Virus record (IMG/VR): IMGVR_UViG_3300044997_000902 | Location: 1-64,000 of that record | Source: a virus | Length of the DNA: 64,000 nt | Reading direction: 5' to 3' (one strand) | In this document: positions 26,200-34,805 of the stretch, one piece after another | Layout of the letters: every line of letters begins with the position of its first letter | Numbering within the stretch: position 1 is the first letter of the stretch | Program-made: the position numbers and the translations under genes | Notes under the pieces: generated by a model | Told to the model about the DNA's origin: nothing | The model's input: only the letters and a program-made list of their open reading frames with translations | The model's database searches: none

Positions 26200-27902
26200 T
26201 CGAAAAGTCCTCCATCTTCAGAAATCATCTGTATAATATATTTACCTGTAGGTATATTATTTAAAGGAATAGATCCGCTCAATAAATCTTTATCTATAAT
26301 TCTAAAAGATGTTTGAAATGTGCTTTTACTTTCTGGATAAATATTATCAGAATATTTGAAACGCACAAAACAACTATCATATTGATATGGATTATCAATT
26401 AATATTGGTTTTTTGAAACTTTTTCCTTGGATCATTACATTAGTACCTCTATATCCGCTGTTAGGCAATACGGCTGAAGGAGAAGGAGTCTCTATAAAAT
26501 TATTTTGTGAAATTTTTGATATTTGAGCGCTATTTATTAGTTTAATTTTTCCATTTATATAATAACTTGTCGATGGAAGTTCGAAAGATATTTTATTTTT
26601 ATTGTATATTATTAAATTTGATAATGGAATCGATTCTTGAAAAGCGTTAGCATCTCCAGTTAGTAAATAAACTTTTTTATAATATGAAGAATTTCCATTA
26701 TAAGTGAATGTAGATAAATTTATTCCTGTATTTGCAATTGTAAAATAATTTAAACGAAAATTTTTATTATTGCTTGCATTAGGGATATTTAATTCAAAAT
26801 AATTTTTTTGCAAATTATATAAATTTACAGAAACGTAAGTTGTTCCAATATCAATTGCATTAATTTTTTCTATACTTGAAAATATAAAAGGAGGATAAAG
26901 ATTGCTGTCTACTCTATTAGTTGGATCAAGATAAATTGTTTGACTAGAGTAATTGGGAGTAACATCTACATAATTTCTTTCGAAAAATCCAGAATCAAAT
27001 ATGAATCCACTATTTTTAAATAAAAATACATTAACATCCGCATCATATTCAAGAGTATTATTTATGTTTATATTAAATGATCCCGTAGTCTTATTGCTTA
27101 TATAACTATCATTGTAATTTAATCCTGTTTGAACAATGTTATAAAAGACCGCATAATCAGTGTCTGAATATTTATAAGGCAAATCAATTGTATAAGTAGA
27201 TGATCCAGATAATATTCCGGTTCTAAAAAATTGAAAACCAGAACTAATTATTCCTGATGTAGAAAAAAGATGATTTTCATAATATTTTTTATATAAATTT
27301 ACAGGAACATCATATTTAACAGTTATTGATCTTCCGCTACTATAATTAAAATTATTTATATTTAATATTTTAAAATTATTTATTTCGGACGCTAAATTAA
27401 AATTTTGAACTAAATTCACTTCTGCAATTCCACTCTTAGTAGACATAGGTATTGTAAATGTATTTGTTTCTCCACTAAAATAATAATCTATATCATCTAG
27501 AACTGGTATTGCAGAAATGGCACCAGTTGTTATAGATGTTAAAACTTTTCCAGTAATATTTATTACATCTCCTTCGGAACCATTTTTAGGATCAAAATCC
27601 TCGAAAGTAAATATAGGTAAAAATGGTAAATTATTTTGACCTGTAATTTCAAAACTATTAGATGCTATAATTAATTCTCCTGTATCTGGATTTGAAGGAA
27701 CTACAAAATCCATTCTTTGTGTTCCGTTAATTAGCGCAAAATTTAAACTTTCTCCAGCAAAAAACAGCTTATCAACATAATCTAGATCTTCACCATAAAT
27801 TGATATAACTTGACCTAAGTCTCCTGTTGGGCTAGATGTAGAAGTAATCTTTGGGTTAGGAGGTATGTATTTAAAAAATTCTGTCGATACAATAAGTCCC
27901 AT
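26196..27902 (-). CDS. IPT/TIG-domain virion protein
   Basis: A 568-residue beta-rich protein. The N-terminus has two IPT/TIG-like folds (STSSPTGDLGQVISIYGEDL; FDPKNGSEGDVINITGKVL) and the C-terminus a third (VLPNSGYRGTNVMIQGKSF). Between them a module with STYTIDLPYKYSDTDYAVFY and NIVQTGLNYN resembles a segment of the giant fibre next door, so the two share building blocks. It starts five bases after the stop of the tube-like gene upstream and overlaps the giant fibre by 4 bases. Its role is likely fibre or fibre-adaptor; this is inferred. Confidence 0.65.
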   Translation of the reverse strand: MGLIVSTEFFKYIPPNPKITSTSSPTGDLGQVISIYGEDLDYVDKLFFAGESLNFALINGTQRMDFVVPSNPDTGELIIASNSFEITGQNNLPFLPIFTFEDFDPKNGSEGDVINITGKVLTSITTGAISAIPVLDDIDYYFSGETNTFTIPMSTKSGIAEVNLVQNFNLASEINNFKILNINNFNYSSGRSITVKYDVPVNLYKKYYENHLFSTSGIISSGFQFFRTGILSGSSTYTIDLPYKYSDTDYAVFYNIVQTGLNYNDSYISNKTTGSFNININNTLEYDADVNVFLFKNSGFIFDSGFFERNYVDVTPNYSSQTIYLDPTNRVDSNLYPPFIFSSIEKINAIDIGTTYVSVNLYNLQKNYFELNIPNASNNKNFRLNYFTIANTGINLSTFTYNGNSSYYKKVYLLTGDANAFQESIPLSNLIIYNKNKISFELPSTSYYINGKIKLINSAQISKISQNNFIETPSPSAVLPNSGYRGTNVMIQGKSFKKPILIDNPYQYDSCFVRFKYSDNIYPESKSTFQTSFRIIDKDLLSGSIPLNNIPTGKYIIQMISEDGGLFE

Positions 27903-27907
27903 ATATT

Positions 27908-28879
27908 TTATGCTAAAGTTAGCATCCTTATTTGTTGATTAGTAGCGTTTTTGATACGAGGAACAGTCGCAGTAATATAATTATTATTAGAAATAGTAAA
28001 ATTATCCGCTTCATATTCTCCAAAAAAAACTTGAGCAACATATTGAAAATTATTTCCGGAGATCTGTATTTTATCTCTATAACGGCCAGACGTAGGAGAA
28101 AAACCAGAAATCGTAGCTTCTTCAATCACATTATATTGTTTTATAGTTAATTCATTTGTTAAAAATTCTTCTGCTCTAACTTGAAATGCTTTTTTCGTTA
28201 AAAATCCAGTTACGCCATAACCCTGAGTAATTAAAGAAGTTCCAAACGGAGCCGTACCTAATACAACACCGACTTTTGATCCAGATATTTCTACTAAAGG
28301 ATTTAAATTATCACAAGTTATTGTTAAAGTAGTTTCTTTTGGACCAAAAACTCCTCTTCTCTCTTCTATATCTCCAATATATATTTCAGGTCGAATATCT
28401 GTTGTATAAGTATAATTTGCATTTAAATAAGATCCAGTTAAATTTTGATTGCTAAAGTTAGTAATGCTTATTTCATTAATATGCACAACAGAATTTGAAA
28501 AATCAATATGATCATATGTCGGAATAAAATTTCCTGTTGGAGTTCTAAAAAATATAATTTCAGTTGTACAAATGACTGGATTGTGTGGAGCAAATCTAGC
28601 ATTATAGCTTTTAATATAGCCCAGTTCTTGAATACCTCCTAAATTAAAAGTAACGGCTTCGTCTAAATTTAATAGATTTTTTATTGGATCTACACCAGTA
28701 TAATAATAACTAAAACTCAAAGACCCTTGAATAGAATTATTAGGTCTAACTTCATCCGAATACCTCTGACCGATTTCTAAATATGGAGATATTTGAGCCT
28801 CATATGACATTTGAGCTTCGGATGCAATAATCGATTGATTATTTATTTGTAGATTTACATTTTTTCCATTGTAAAACAT
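27908..28879 (-). CDS. tail-tube-like protein with C-terminal IPT/TIG domain
   Basis: A 323-residue protein. Its N-terminal two thirds share a pattern with the major tail protein and the two proteins encoded upstream: ASEAQMSYEAQISPYLEIGQ followed by a strand of the type SLSFSYYYTG. Its last 80 residues add an IPT/TIG fold (SGFSPTSGRYRDKIQISGNN). A tube-fold protein with an adhesin-type domain suggests a decorated tube or a fibre base. One base separates its ATG from the preceding gene's stop codon. Function is inferred from these similarities. Confidence 0.55.
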   Translation of the reverse strand: MFYNGKNVNLQINNQSIIASEAQMSYEAQISPYLEIGQRYSDEVRPNNSIQGSLSFSYYYTGVDPIKNLLNLDEAVTFNLGGIQELGYIKSYNARFAPHNPVICTTEIIFFRTPTGNFIPTYDHIDFSNSVVHINEISITNFSNQNLTGSYLNANYTYTTDIRPEIYIGDIEERRGVFGPKETTLTITCDNLNPLVEISGSKVGVVLGTAPFGTSLITQGYGVTGFLTKKAFQVRAEEFLTNELTIKQYNVIEEATISGFSPTSGRYRDKIQISGNNFQYVAQVFFGEYEADNFTISNNNYITATVPRIKNATNQQIRMLTLA

Positions 28880-28880
28880 A

Positions 28881-29711
28881 TTAGTAATATTGTACTATTG
28901 TTTTAGTCGCTCTTATTATATCATCCAGATTTGATTCTGTTGTAGAATTATTAATAAATGCGTCGGGCATTTCTATTGTAAAGCTATTTGAATCTAAAAG
29001 TCCAGACATTTGTATTCTTAAAGGTATATTTTCTCCAGTATAAACTAATTTTGTAAATAGACTTTCTGTCATATTTACAGTTTCTTGAGCTCTAATAGGT
29101 TTAACCTCTACAGGAGTTTGCTGACCTAAAACATAAATTGGCGTTAAATTACAGCTAAATGTATATGTTAAATTATATAAATCTGCAGTTAATTCGCTTG
29201 CGGTTCCTTTAGCAAATACATTTCTTCCAGAAATTAAATTTGTTTTTGAACTATGAGCAATGCTATCCGCAGAAGCGTTATTGGGATTAGTCAAATCTCT
29301 AGGAACAGGGAACAAAGAGTTCGTTATTATTGGTTCATAAGTTATATAACTGGCCTGAGCAGTAATTACATTATTAGGTTCTACTTTAAGGCTATAATTA
29401 TTTAAATAACATTTCTGACCACTAACCCCTGCAAATCCTATATTAACACCATTATAGTTCTGAGGAGCAGAAATAAAATTTTTGATTTCTTTAACTGTAT
29501 TAAAAGCTGGATCACCAGTTGGGTTTATTAAGTATGATATTTGAAATGTGCTTGAACTTGGTCCTGTAGTTATCTGTTTTTTAAATGGTTTTCTTTTGCC
29601 TAAAGTATAAACAGGCCCCATAGTTATATCTGAATTAAAACTTGCGGATATTGCTAATACCCCAGTATTATTGATCCTCACCTCACATTGATCATAGTAT
29701 ATTCTAGACAT
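28881..29711 (-). CDS. tail-tube-like virion protein
   Basis: A 276-residue protein with the same layout as its neighbours: VLAISASFNSDITMGPVYTL then a strand ending FQISYLINPTGD, and a similar repeat in the second half (YNLTYTFSCNLTPIYVLGQQ). The duplication inside the protein is compatible with two tube-like beta-barrels. The AGTGTAATT element (29738-29745) and AAAAAGGAATAAGGAAT precede the ATG. Its role in the tail is inferred; it may form part of the fibre attachment region. Confidence 0.55.
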   Translation of the reverse strand: MSRIYYDQCEVRINNTGVLAISASFNSDITMGPVYTLGKRKPFKKQITTGPSSSTFQISYLINPTGDPAFNTVKEIKNFISAPQNYNGVNIGFAGVSGQKCYLNNYSLKVEPNNVITAQASYITYEPIITNSLFPVPRDLTNPNNASADSIAHSSKTNLISGRNVFAKGTASELTADLYNLTYTFSCNLTPIYVLGQQTPVEVKPIRAQETVNMTESLFTKLVYTGENIPLRIQMSGLLDSNSFTIEMPDAFINNSTTESNLDDIIRATKTIVQYY

Positions 29712-29737
29712 ATTCCTTATTCCTTTTTCCTATTAAA

Positions 29738-29745
29738 ATTACACT
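29738..29745 (-). promoter_or_regulatory. AGTGTAAT late element
   Basis: Minus-strand AGTGTAAT, 26 bases before the ATG at 29711, followed by TTTAATAGGAAAAAGGAATAA with an SD. It is shared with other virion transcription units of this window. Confidence 0.5.
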
Positions 29746-29746
29746 A

Positions 29747-30553
29747 TCATCTTGAGATAGTGCTTTCATAAGTTAATTGCATTAGAGCGCTTCCGTCTAC
29801 ATCAGTATTGTAATCTTCTTTGACTAATAATGCATCAGTTATATTAAACGAATTGACTATAGTAGACGAATTATTTTTCTTTAAATTAATGTCAAAATTA
29901 TATATATTTTCTTTAACGGGATAATCAAATAAGCTCTTATTTTTATAATCATGCAAAGATATTGAAAAGCTTGTTGTTATTGATATAGGATATTGGAGTT
30001 TAACATCTACGGGTTTTATAGAAGTTGCATCGAAAATAGGAAGCCTATTCGATCTAATAGTTATATTTAAATTATTTATTTTCTCCGATTCTAATTCGCT
30101 AAAGTTAATTTCTATATCTCCAGGATTAACTATATTTAATTTACCCTCTTCCATAACGAATGGTAATTTTGAAGATGAAGCATTACCAAAATCACTATAA
30201 AAGTTCCATTTTGTAGCTAGATTTGGTATTGTACCTACTCCGCATGAAAATTGATATTCTGCCAGGTAGCCACTATTCATTACAAATGTATTTTTGTCGT
30301 ATTGAATCTTCAAATTTGCTGCTTTTTCACCTGTATACTCTATAAATTGATCAGTATTAATAAATAAAGATTCCAAATTTAAAGCTCCCACGAACATTCC
30401 TATAGGCACTGTATTTAAATGATTATTATTACATCCTAGATATTTGACATTTTCTATTGGTAGATCATAACTGGCAGCAATAGATTGCGCCCCTGTGATA
30501 GGCACATCATTAATATAAATTCTATTGAATTCTCTTGTAAATCTAGATAACAT
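29747..30553 (-). CDS. tail-tube-like virion protein
   Basis: A 268-residue beta-rich protein that again shows the tube-like pattern: GAQSIAASYDLPIENVKYLG near the start and SFSISLHDYKNKSLFDYPVK in the second half. First gene of the minus-strand fibre operon. Its promoter region is shared head-to-head with the tail-tip operon, 66 bases away. The stop codon lies just before the AGTGTAAT element of the next gene. It is probably a virion component; I do not recognise a named family. Confidence 0.55.
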   Translation of the reverse strand: MLSRFTREFNRIYINDVPITGAQSIAASYDLPIENVKYLGCNNNHLNTVPIGMFVGALNLESLFINTDQFIEYTGEKAANLKIQYDKNTFVMNSGYLAEYQFSCGVGTIPNLATKWNFYSDFGNASSSKLPFVMEEGKLNIVNPGDIEINFSELESEKINNLNITIRSNRLPIFDATSIKPVDVKLQYPISITTSFSISLHDYKNKSLFDYPVKENIYNFDINLKKNNSSTIVNSFNITDALLVKEDYNTDVDGSALMQLTYESTISR

Positions 30554-30569
30554 ACCTTATACCTGATAA

Positions 30570-30595
30570 TAATTACACCCCTTTAAGTGTAATTA
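30570..30595. promoter_or_regulatory. divergent late control site: back-to-back GTGTAATTA elements
   Basis: TAATTACAC (30570-30578) and GTGTAATTA (30587-30595) form a perfect 9-base inverted repeat around an 8-base centre. Each arm is the late element for one side: the fibre operon starting at 30553 (minus) and the tail-tip operon starting at 30619 (plus, with SD AAAAGGAG). The symmetrical layout suggests one bidirectional control point. Confidence 0.6.
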
Positions 30596-30618
30596 CTAAT
30601 ATAAAAGGAGCAAGGTTT

Positions 30619-31113
30619 ATGCAAGGAATATATGAAGAATTATATACATTCTTACTAGCCGAGAATGTCGAAGAAACAAAGGTTTACTGTTTCAAAGATT
30701 GGCTAACGTGGTATATAGAGAATAATCTATATCATATTCAAAAGAATCAAGATGGGTCTATTGAAAAAGTTGTCTTTATAAGAAGATTAAATTCAAATGA
30801 TATTGCTGAATTTCCCGAATATCTTCACCCAGAAATACCTAATGTTGATAAAATTACAAAATATAATCTACATAGACCAGACGGCAATATATTTTATTGC
30901 GAATTACTCGTAGATAAGATAGAGAAAGTTGATGATCTAAAGATAGAAAATATGAAATTTGCATTTGAATGGGCAAAGAATAGGTTTAATATCACAACAG
31001 ACCAATTAAGCCCTGCAGATATACTCTTGTATTATAAAAAAGGTCACAAAGCGAAAATTACTTTAAGAGACATGAGTACTTTAATTGACAAGATCTTAAA
31101 TTATAGTTCATAA
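30619..31113 (+). CDS. hypothetical protein, first gene of the tail-tip operon
   Basis: A 164-residue soluble protein of unknown family (YEELYTFLLAENVEETKVYC; RRLNSNDIAEFPEYLHPEIP). It has no signal peptide or membrane segment. A good SD (AAAAGGAG near 30604) and the late element support the start. It lies immediately before the lambda M-like gene, so it is likely a tail assembly factor or minor tail protein. This is positional inference. Confidence 0.65.
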   Translation: MQGIYEELYTFLLAENVEETKVYCFKDWLTWYIENNLYHIQKNQDGSIEKVVFIRRLNSNDIAEFPEYLHPEIPNVDKITKYNLHRPDGNIFYCELLVDKIEKVDDLKIENMKFAFEWAKNRFNITTDQLSPADILLYYKKGHKAKITLRDMSTLIDKILNYSS

Positions 31114-31129
31114 CTAAAGGGAAAAATAT

Positions 31130-31720
31130 ATGGGAATGGGTTTACCAAAAATTGATTTAAGACAAGAAGATACGGGATCTATTAATGATCCCATGGTTCA
31201 ATGGGCAAATAAATCATTGGGGCATAATTTTTTAAAAAATGATATTGTAAAATATAAAGGATATTTTTGGTATTGCCTTAAAGATCATTTTAAAACCTCA
31301 CAGAGCGAGCCAGATACAATTTCTGGAAATGAATATTGGGGAGGAATAATTACATTATCTAGTGATATAAGAATTACAAAATTTGTTTGGATTCCTTCTT
31401 ATACATCTACTATTCAGCATAAACCTAGCGTAACAACAATAAGATTTGGAAACGGATATGAACAAAGAATCGCTAAAAGTATTAATCCAGATTTAAAAAC
31501 TCTTCAATTAAACTTTGATCAGAGGACTTCTCGAGAAGCTAGAGCAATTATACATTTTTTAAAACAAAGAGCCGGAGTACAAGCTTTCGCTTATAATCCT
31601 GGAGATATTTATTCTGAACAAACATATAGAACAAAATATGTTTGCAGAGAATGGGAAACTAATTTTACATTTAAAGAAAACTATTCTGTTCGAGCAAAAC
31701 TTGAAGAAGTTTCTGCATAA
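31130..31720 (+). CDS. minor tail protein, lambda M-like, with N-terminal carbohydrate-binding-type module
   Basis: The C-terminal half matches the phage minor tail family of lambda gpM: IRFGNGYEQRIAKSINPDL, then LNFDQRTSREARAIIHFLKQ, and finally AFAYNPGD...YVCREWETNF. It would sit at the distal tail end where the tip complex joins. Residues about 33-72 form an extra module (NFLKNDIVKYKGYFWYCLKD...EYWGG) resembling the Trp/Tyr chitin-binding 5/12-type fold, also found in two other tail proteins here. It is 196 residues long. The position directly before an L-like gene repeats lambda order. Confidence 0.78.
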   Translation: MGMGLPKIDLRQEDTGSINDPMVQWANKSLGHNFLKNDIVKYKGYFWYCLKDHFKTSQSEPDTISGNEYWGGIITLSSDIRITKFVWIPSYTSTIQHKPSVTTIRFGNGYEQRIAKSINPDLKTLQLNFDQRTSREARAIIHFLKQRAGVQAFAYNPGDIYSEQTYRTKYVCREWETNFTFKENYSVRAKLEEVSA

Positions 31721-31744
31721 TGAAAATATTGGAGAATTTATAAT

Positions 31745-34054
31745 ATGGGAATGGGATCAAGTCCTAATCAAGTTGTACAGGCTAGCGAATACTTTCTTCA
31801 AGCCCTTGAAGCTCAAAGATCTATTAATTCTCATATCCATGAGATTGAGCCTACAACCCCTATATTTTTATATGAAATAGATTTAAATGAAATTAAACCT
31901 GCGACGATCTTATACCCAAATAGAAATGGCCCAGTTAAAGATGGTGTGATAAGAATTCATAATGATTTTAATCTTTTTCATATTAATAGAGGAATTATAA
32001 AATGGAGAGGAAATCTTTACTTTCCATTTCCTGTCTATGGAGATCAATTTGATATAACTTCTAATGGAACAATTCCAACTCCGAAAGTAAAATTTTCTAG
32101 TCAGTTTTTAGATGATGAATTTAATTCTTTTTATAAATATATAAGAATGCAGATTCAAGAGCTGAAAGATATAGTCGGCTCAAAAGTTACAAGAAGAAAA
32201 ACTTTTGTTAGATATCTAAGTCCAGACAATTTTCCAGCGGCAGTAAATCCATTTAATACTTTCTCAGATACTCCATGGGCGTCAAGAGATGGAGAAGTAT
32301 TAACTGTGAGATCTTTAGAGAGATTACCAATAGGATTCTCCAAATGGTTAATTTACGGAGTAAAGCCTATACAGACTTCTAATAAGGTTTTTACATGTTT
32401 AAGAACAGACGATAGGTTAAAAACTTTAGAAATTAATCTTCAAAAGTATAATTATCATTTAAATTCTTTAGACTTTTTCAATCTATTTGTAAATGAAGAT
32501 ATAAATCTAACTGACGATGTAATAGATGTGTTTTCTTCTGATGTTTTCATTATTCCTGCGAATAATACGTATACTAGCATAATTCCTAATGTTGAAAAAG
32601 AATTTAAAAAAATAAATTCAAATTCAACGATAAAAGCTTTATGTTATTTTAATTCTATATCTTTTAATAATACATCTAGTTCTACTATAAATTATCCCGT
32701 TACATTTTCTGAAGATGGCTCTAAATTAGTTACGTTTATTTCTTTAAAATCAAATAATGAAACCATAGCAGAAAGATTTAATTATTCTATATCTACCCAA
32801 ACATCCACTAGTTTTAGTGCAGCTTTTTCTAAACCTTTAAATAATAATTTTGAAATTAATTATTTAACAATTCCAAGCGGGAATTATACTGGAATTAATC
32901 CGTATTCAAATGAGAATACAAAACTGGTTGCATTAAAATTAAATCCTAATTTTGGCGTATCTACCTCTGGAGAATATAACATCATTTTTCCCACAATATT
33001 CTCTAATACTCCAAAAATATTATTTAATAGTTGGGGAAGCGCGGGATTCTTGTATAATCAATATTTAAAAGATATTAGTTCTAGCGGTTGTACATTTGTT
33101 GCAACTCATACGGGCAATAATGTTGCATTACAAACTCAAAATATTCATTTAATTGCAACGGATTATATAACAGAAGAATTAACTATCTCAAATACAACTC
33201 AAATATATACTTCATATCAAAATATGGCAAGAGATTATTTAGATCAAATTAATCAAAAGAAGATTGATATTTATGAAGTAGAATTAACGCCAGATATATA
33301 TTACATTGATCGGAAAGTTCAAGAAGACTCTCAAAATGTTGTTTATGAGTTAGCTTCATTATTGGATATAGAAGGAGTTAAATTACCAGGAAGAATCCTT
33401 CTATCTAAAAATTGCCCATTTACATATCGAGGTGAAGGGTGTGTATATGAGAGGCATGATAGATTAAATGAAATGCATTCTGGGGTATATGGGATAGTTA
33501 ATTCTGTGATAAATCCAAATAGTACAGCGGGATCAGATGGAGTATCAAGAGTTAGCGTTTCTTTATCTCAATCATGCAGAGGATTGCGAAGTGCTCCGCC
33601 GGTAGCAAATGGTTCTGATTCAACTTTTACCCAATATAGACAAGGCAACTGGATTGATAGAGATGCTTGGCAACAAGGAGTAAATTATGCATATGGAAAT
33701 TATATTCATATAGAAAAAAATAAAATAAAATATTATTTTGTATGCAAACAAAATCATACGGCAGATTTAATAAATTCTCCTCCAAATTTCGAGTATTGGG
33801 AATCAGATACATGTTCTAAAACTCTAATTGGATGTAGACTAAGATGGAAAGATAATATAAATTTTGAAACAAAAACCTTAGCGATAAATCATATGTTTGG
33901 ACCAAATGAAAGTATCCCTGATACTTTATTAAAATTTCAAATCAGAGCTCCATTAGCTGCCGACGGTACTCAATTAGTTGGAGTTTTGCCATTTGGTGGA
34001 TTTCCATCTGTAGAAGGGAAATTCCAATCTCAGCGAAGCATGGAAGGACCATAA
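31745..34054 (+). CDS. minor tail protein, lambda L-like, with Fe-S cysteines and large insertions
   Basis: Lambda gpL has about 230 residues; this protein has 769. The family parts are split. The N-terminal third contains IIKWRGNLYFPFPVYGDQFD, then VGSKVTRRKTFVRYLSPDNF. A family C-terminal part follows after residue 500 with LDIEGVKLPGRILLSKNCPF. C557 and C566 (C-x8-C) and C690 and C697 (C-x6-C) repeat the spacing of the lambda gpL 4Fe-4S ligands. Between lies a roughly 250-residue beta-rich insertion. A second carbohydrate-binding-type module (residues about 637-688) is inserted between the two Cys pairs. SD TTGGAG precedes the ATG. Confidence 0.8.
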   Translation: MGMGSSPNQVVQASEYFLQALEAQRSINSHIHEIEPTTPIFLYEIDLNEIKPATILYPNRNGPVKDGVIRIHNDFNLFHINRGIIKWRGNLYFPFPVYGDQFDITSNGTIPTPKVKFSSQFLDDEFNSFYKYIRMQIQELKDIVGSKVTRRKTFVRYLSPDNFPAAVNPFNTFSDTPWASRDGEVLTVRSLERLPIGFSKWLIYGVKPIQTSNKVFTCLRTDDRLKTLEINLQKYNYHLNSLDFFNLFVNEDINLTDDVIDVFSSDVFIIPANNTYTSIIPNVEKEFKKINSNSTIKALCYFNSISFNNTSSSTINYPVTFSEDGSKLVTFISLKSNNETIAERFNYSISTQTSTSFSAAFSKPLNNNFEINYLTIPSGNYTGINPYSNENTKLVALKLNPNFGVSTSGEYNIIFPTIFSNTPKILFNSWGSAGFLYNQYLKDISSSGCTFVATHTGNNVALQTQNIHLIATDYITEELTISNTTQIYTSYQNMARDYLDQINQKKIDIYEVELTPDIYYIDRKVQEDSQNVVYELASLLDIEGVKLPGRILLSKNCPFTYRGEGCVYERHDRLNEMHSGVYGIVNSVINPNSTAGSDGVSRVSVSLSQSCRGLRSAPPVANGSDSTFTQYRQGNWIDRDAWQQGVNYAYGNYIHIEKNKIKYYFVCKQNHTADLINSPPNFEYWESDTCSKTLIGCRLRWKDNINFETKTLAINHMFGPNESIPDTLLKFQIRAPLAADGTQLVGVLPFGGFPSVEGKFQSQRSMEGP

Positions 34055-34058
34055 ATGT

Positions 34059-34805
34059 ATGGAGTTTAACCCCCAAATTAAAAATTACATTAAAGATCTT
34101 GCAATTAGAAAAGCTCATGAAGAAATCTGTGGGTTTATATACTTCAAATCTAAAGAATATAAATTTGATATATATCCATGCAAGAATAGAGCAGAAAATA
34201 GAAGTAATAATTTTATAATATCTCCACAAGATTATTTGAATTGTTCAAATTTAGGTAAAATTATTGCTTGTTATCATTCACACGTTAATGAAAGTGTTGA
34301 TTTTAGTGAGATTGATAAAAATAATAGCAATGTTTATAATATTCATTATATATTATATAATGTAAAATATAATATGTTCAACTTCTACTCTCCAAATAAA
34401 GAAAGTAATCCATATATAGGAAGACCATTTGTCTTGGGCAAGTCAGATTGTTTTACATTAATGCAAGAATATGCATTAAAAGAGGAAAAGGTTAAAATTA
34501 ATTTTCCTCGAGATTTAATTTATCCAAGACATTTAGAAGATATAAAAGATTTATACGAAATTAATTTCAAAAATCAAGGTTTTATCAAATTAGATAAATC
34601 AGTAAAATTGAATAAATCAGACGGAATTATGATGATGTTTCCTGGAGTTTCAGATAAATTCCCTACGCATGCGGCAGTATATATAGGAGATGGATTGATC
34701 TTGCATCAGCCTTTTAATTCTTTTTCTTGTGTAAATATATATGATAACTTCTTCAAGAAACATACTAGTTATGTTTTGAGGTATAAGGAGCGCATGAATG
34801 GTTAA
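34059..34805 (+). CDS. tail-tip peptidase, lambda K-like (JAMM + NlpC/P60)
   Basis: Two hydrolase domains, as in lambda gpK. The N-terminal JAMM metalloprotease has an EE-x-CGF start and the zinc motif H73-S-H75-x7-S83-x2-D86, complete in all ligands. From residue about 120 comes an NlpC/P60 Cys peptidase with C131 (GKSDCFTLMQEY) and H204 (PTHAAVYIGDGL). Together they probably trim tail-tip proteins and open peptidoglycan during entry. It is 248 residues long, overlaps the I-like gene by 8 bases, and follows the L-like gene by 4 bases. The intact JAMM next to Hint-bearing tip proteins makes processing of these proteins worth considering. Confidence 0.88.
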   Translation: MEFNPQIKNYIKDLAIRKAHEEICGFIYFKSKEYKFDIYPCKNRAENRSNNFIISPQDYLNCSNLGKIIACYHSHVNESVDFSEIDKNNSNVYNIHYILYNVKYNMFNFYSPNKESNPYIGRPFVLGKSDCFTLMQEYALKEEKVKINFPRDLIYPRHLEDIKDLYEINFKNQGFIKLDKSVKLNKSDGIMMMFPGVSDKFPTHAAVYIGDGLILHQPFNSFSCVNIYDNFFKKHTSYVLRYKERMNG

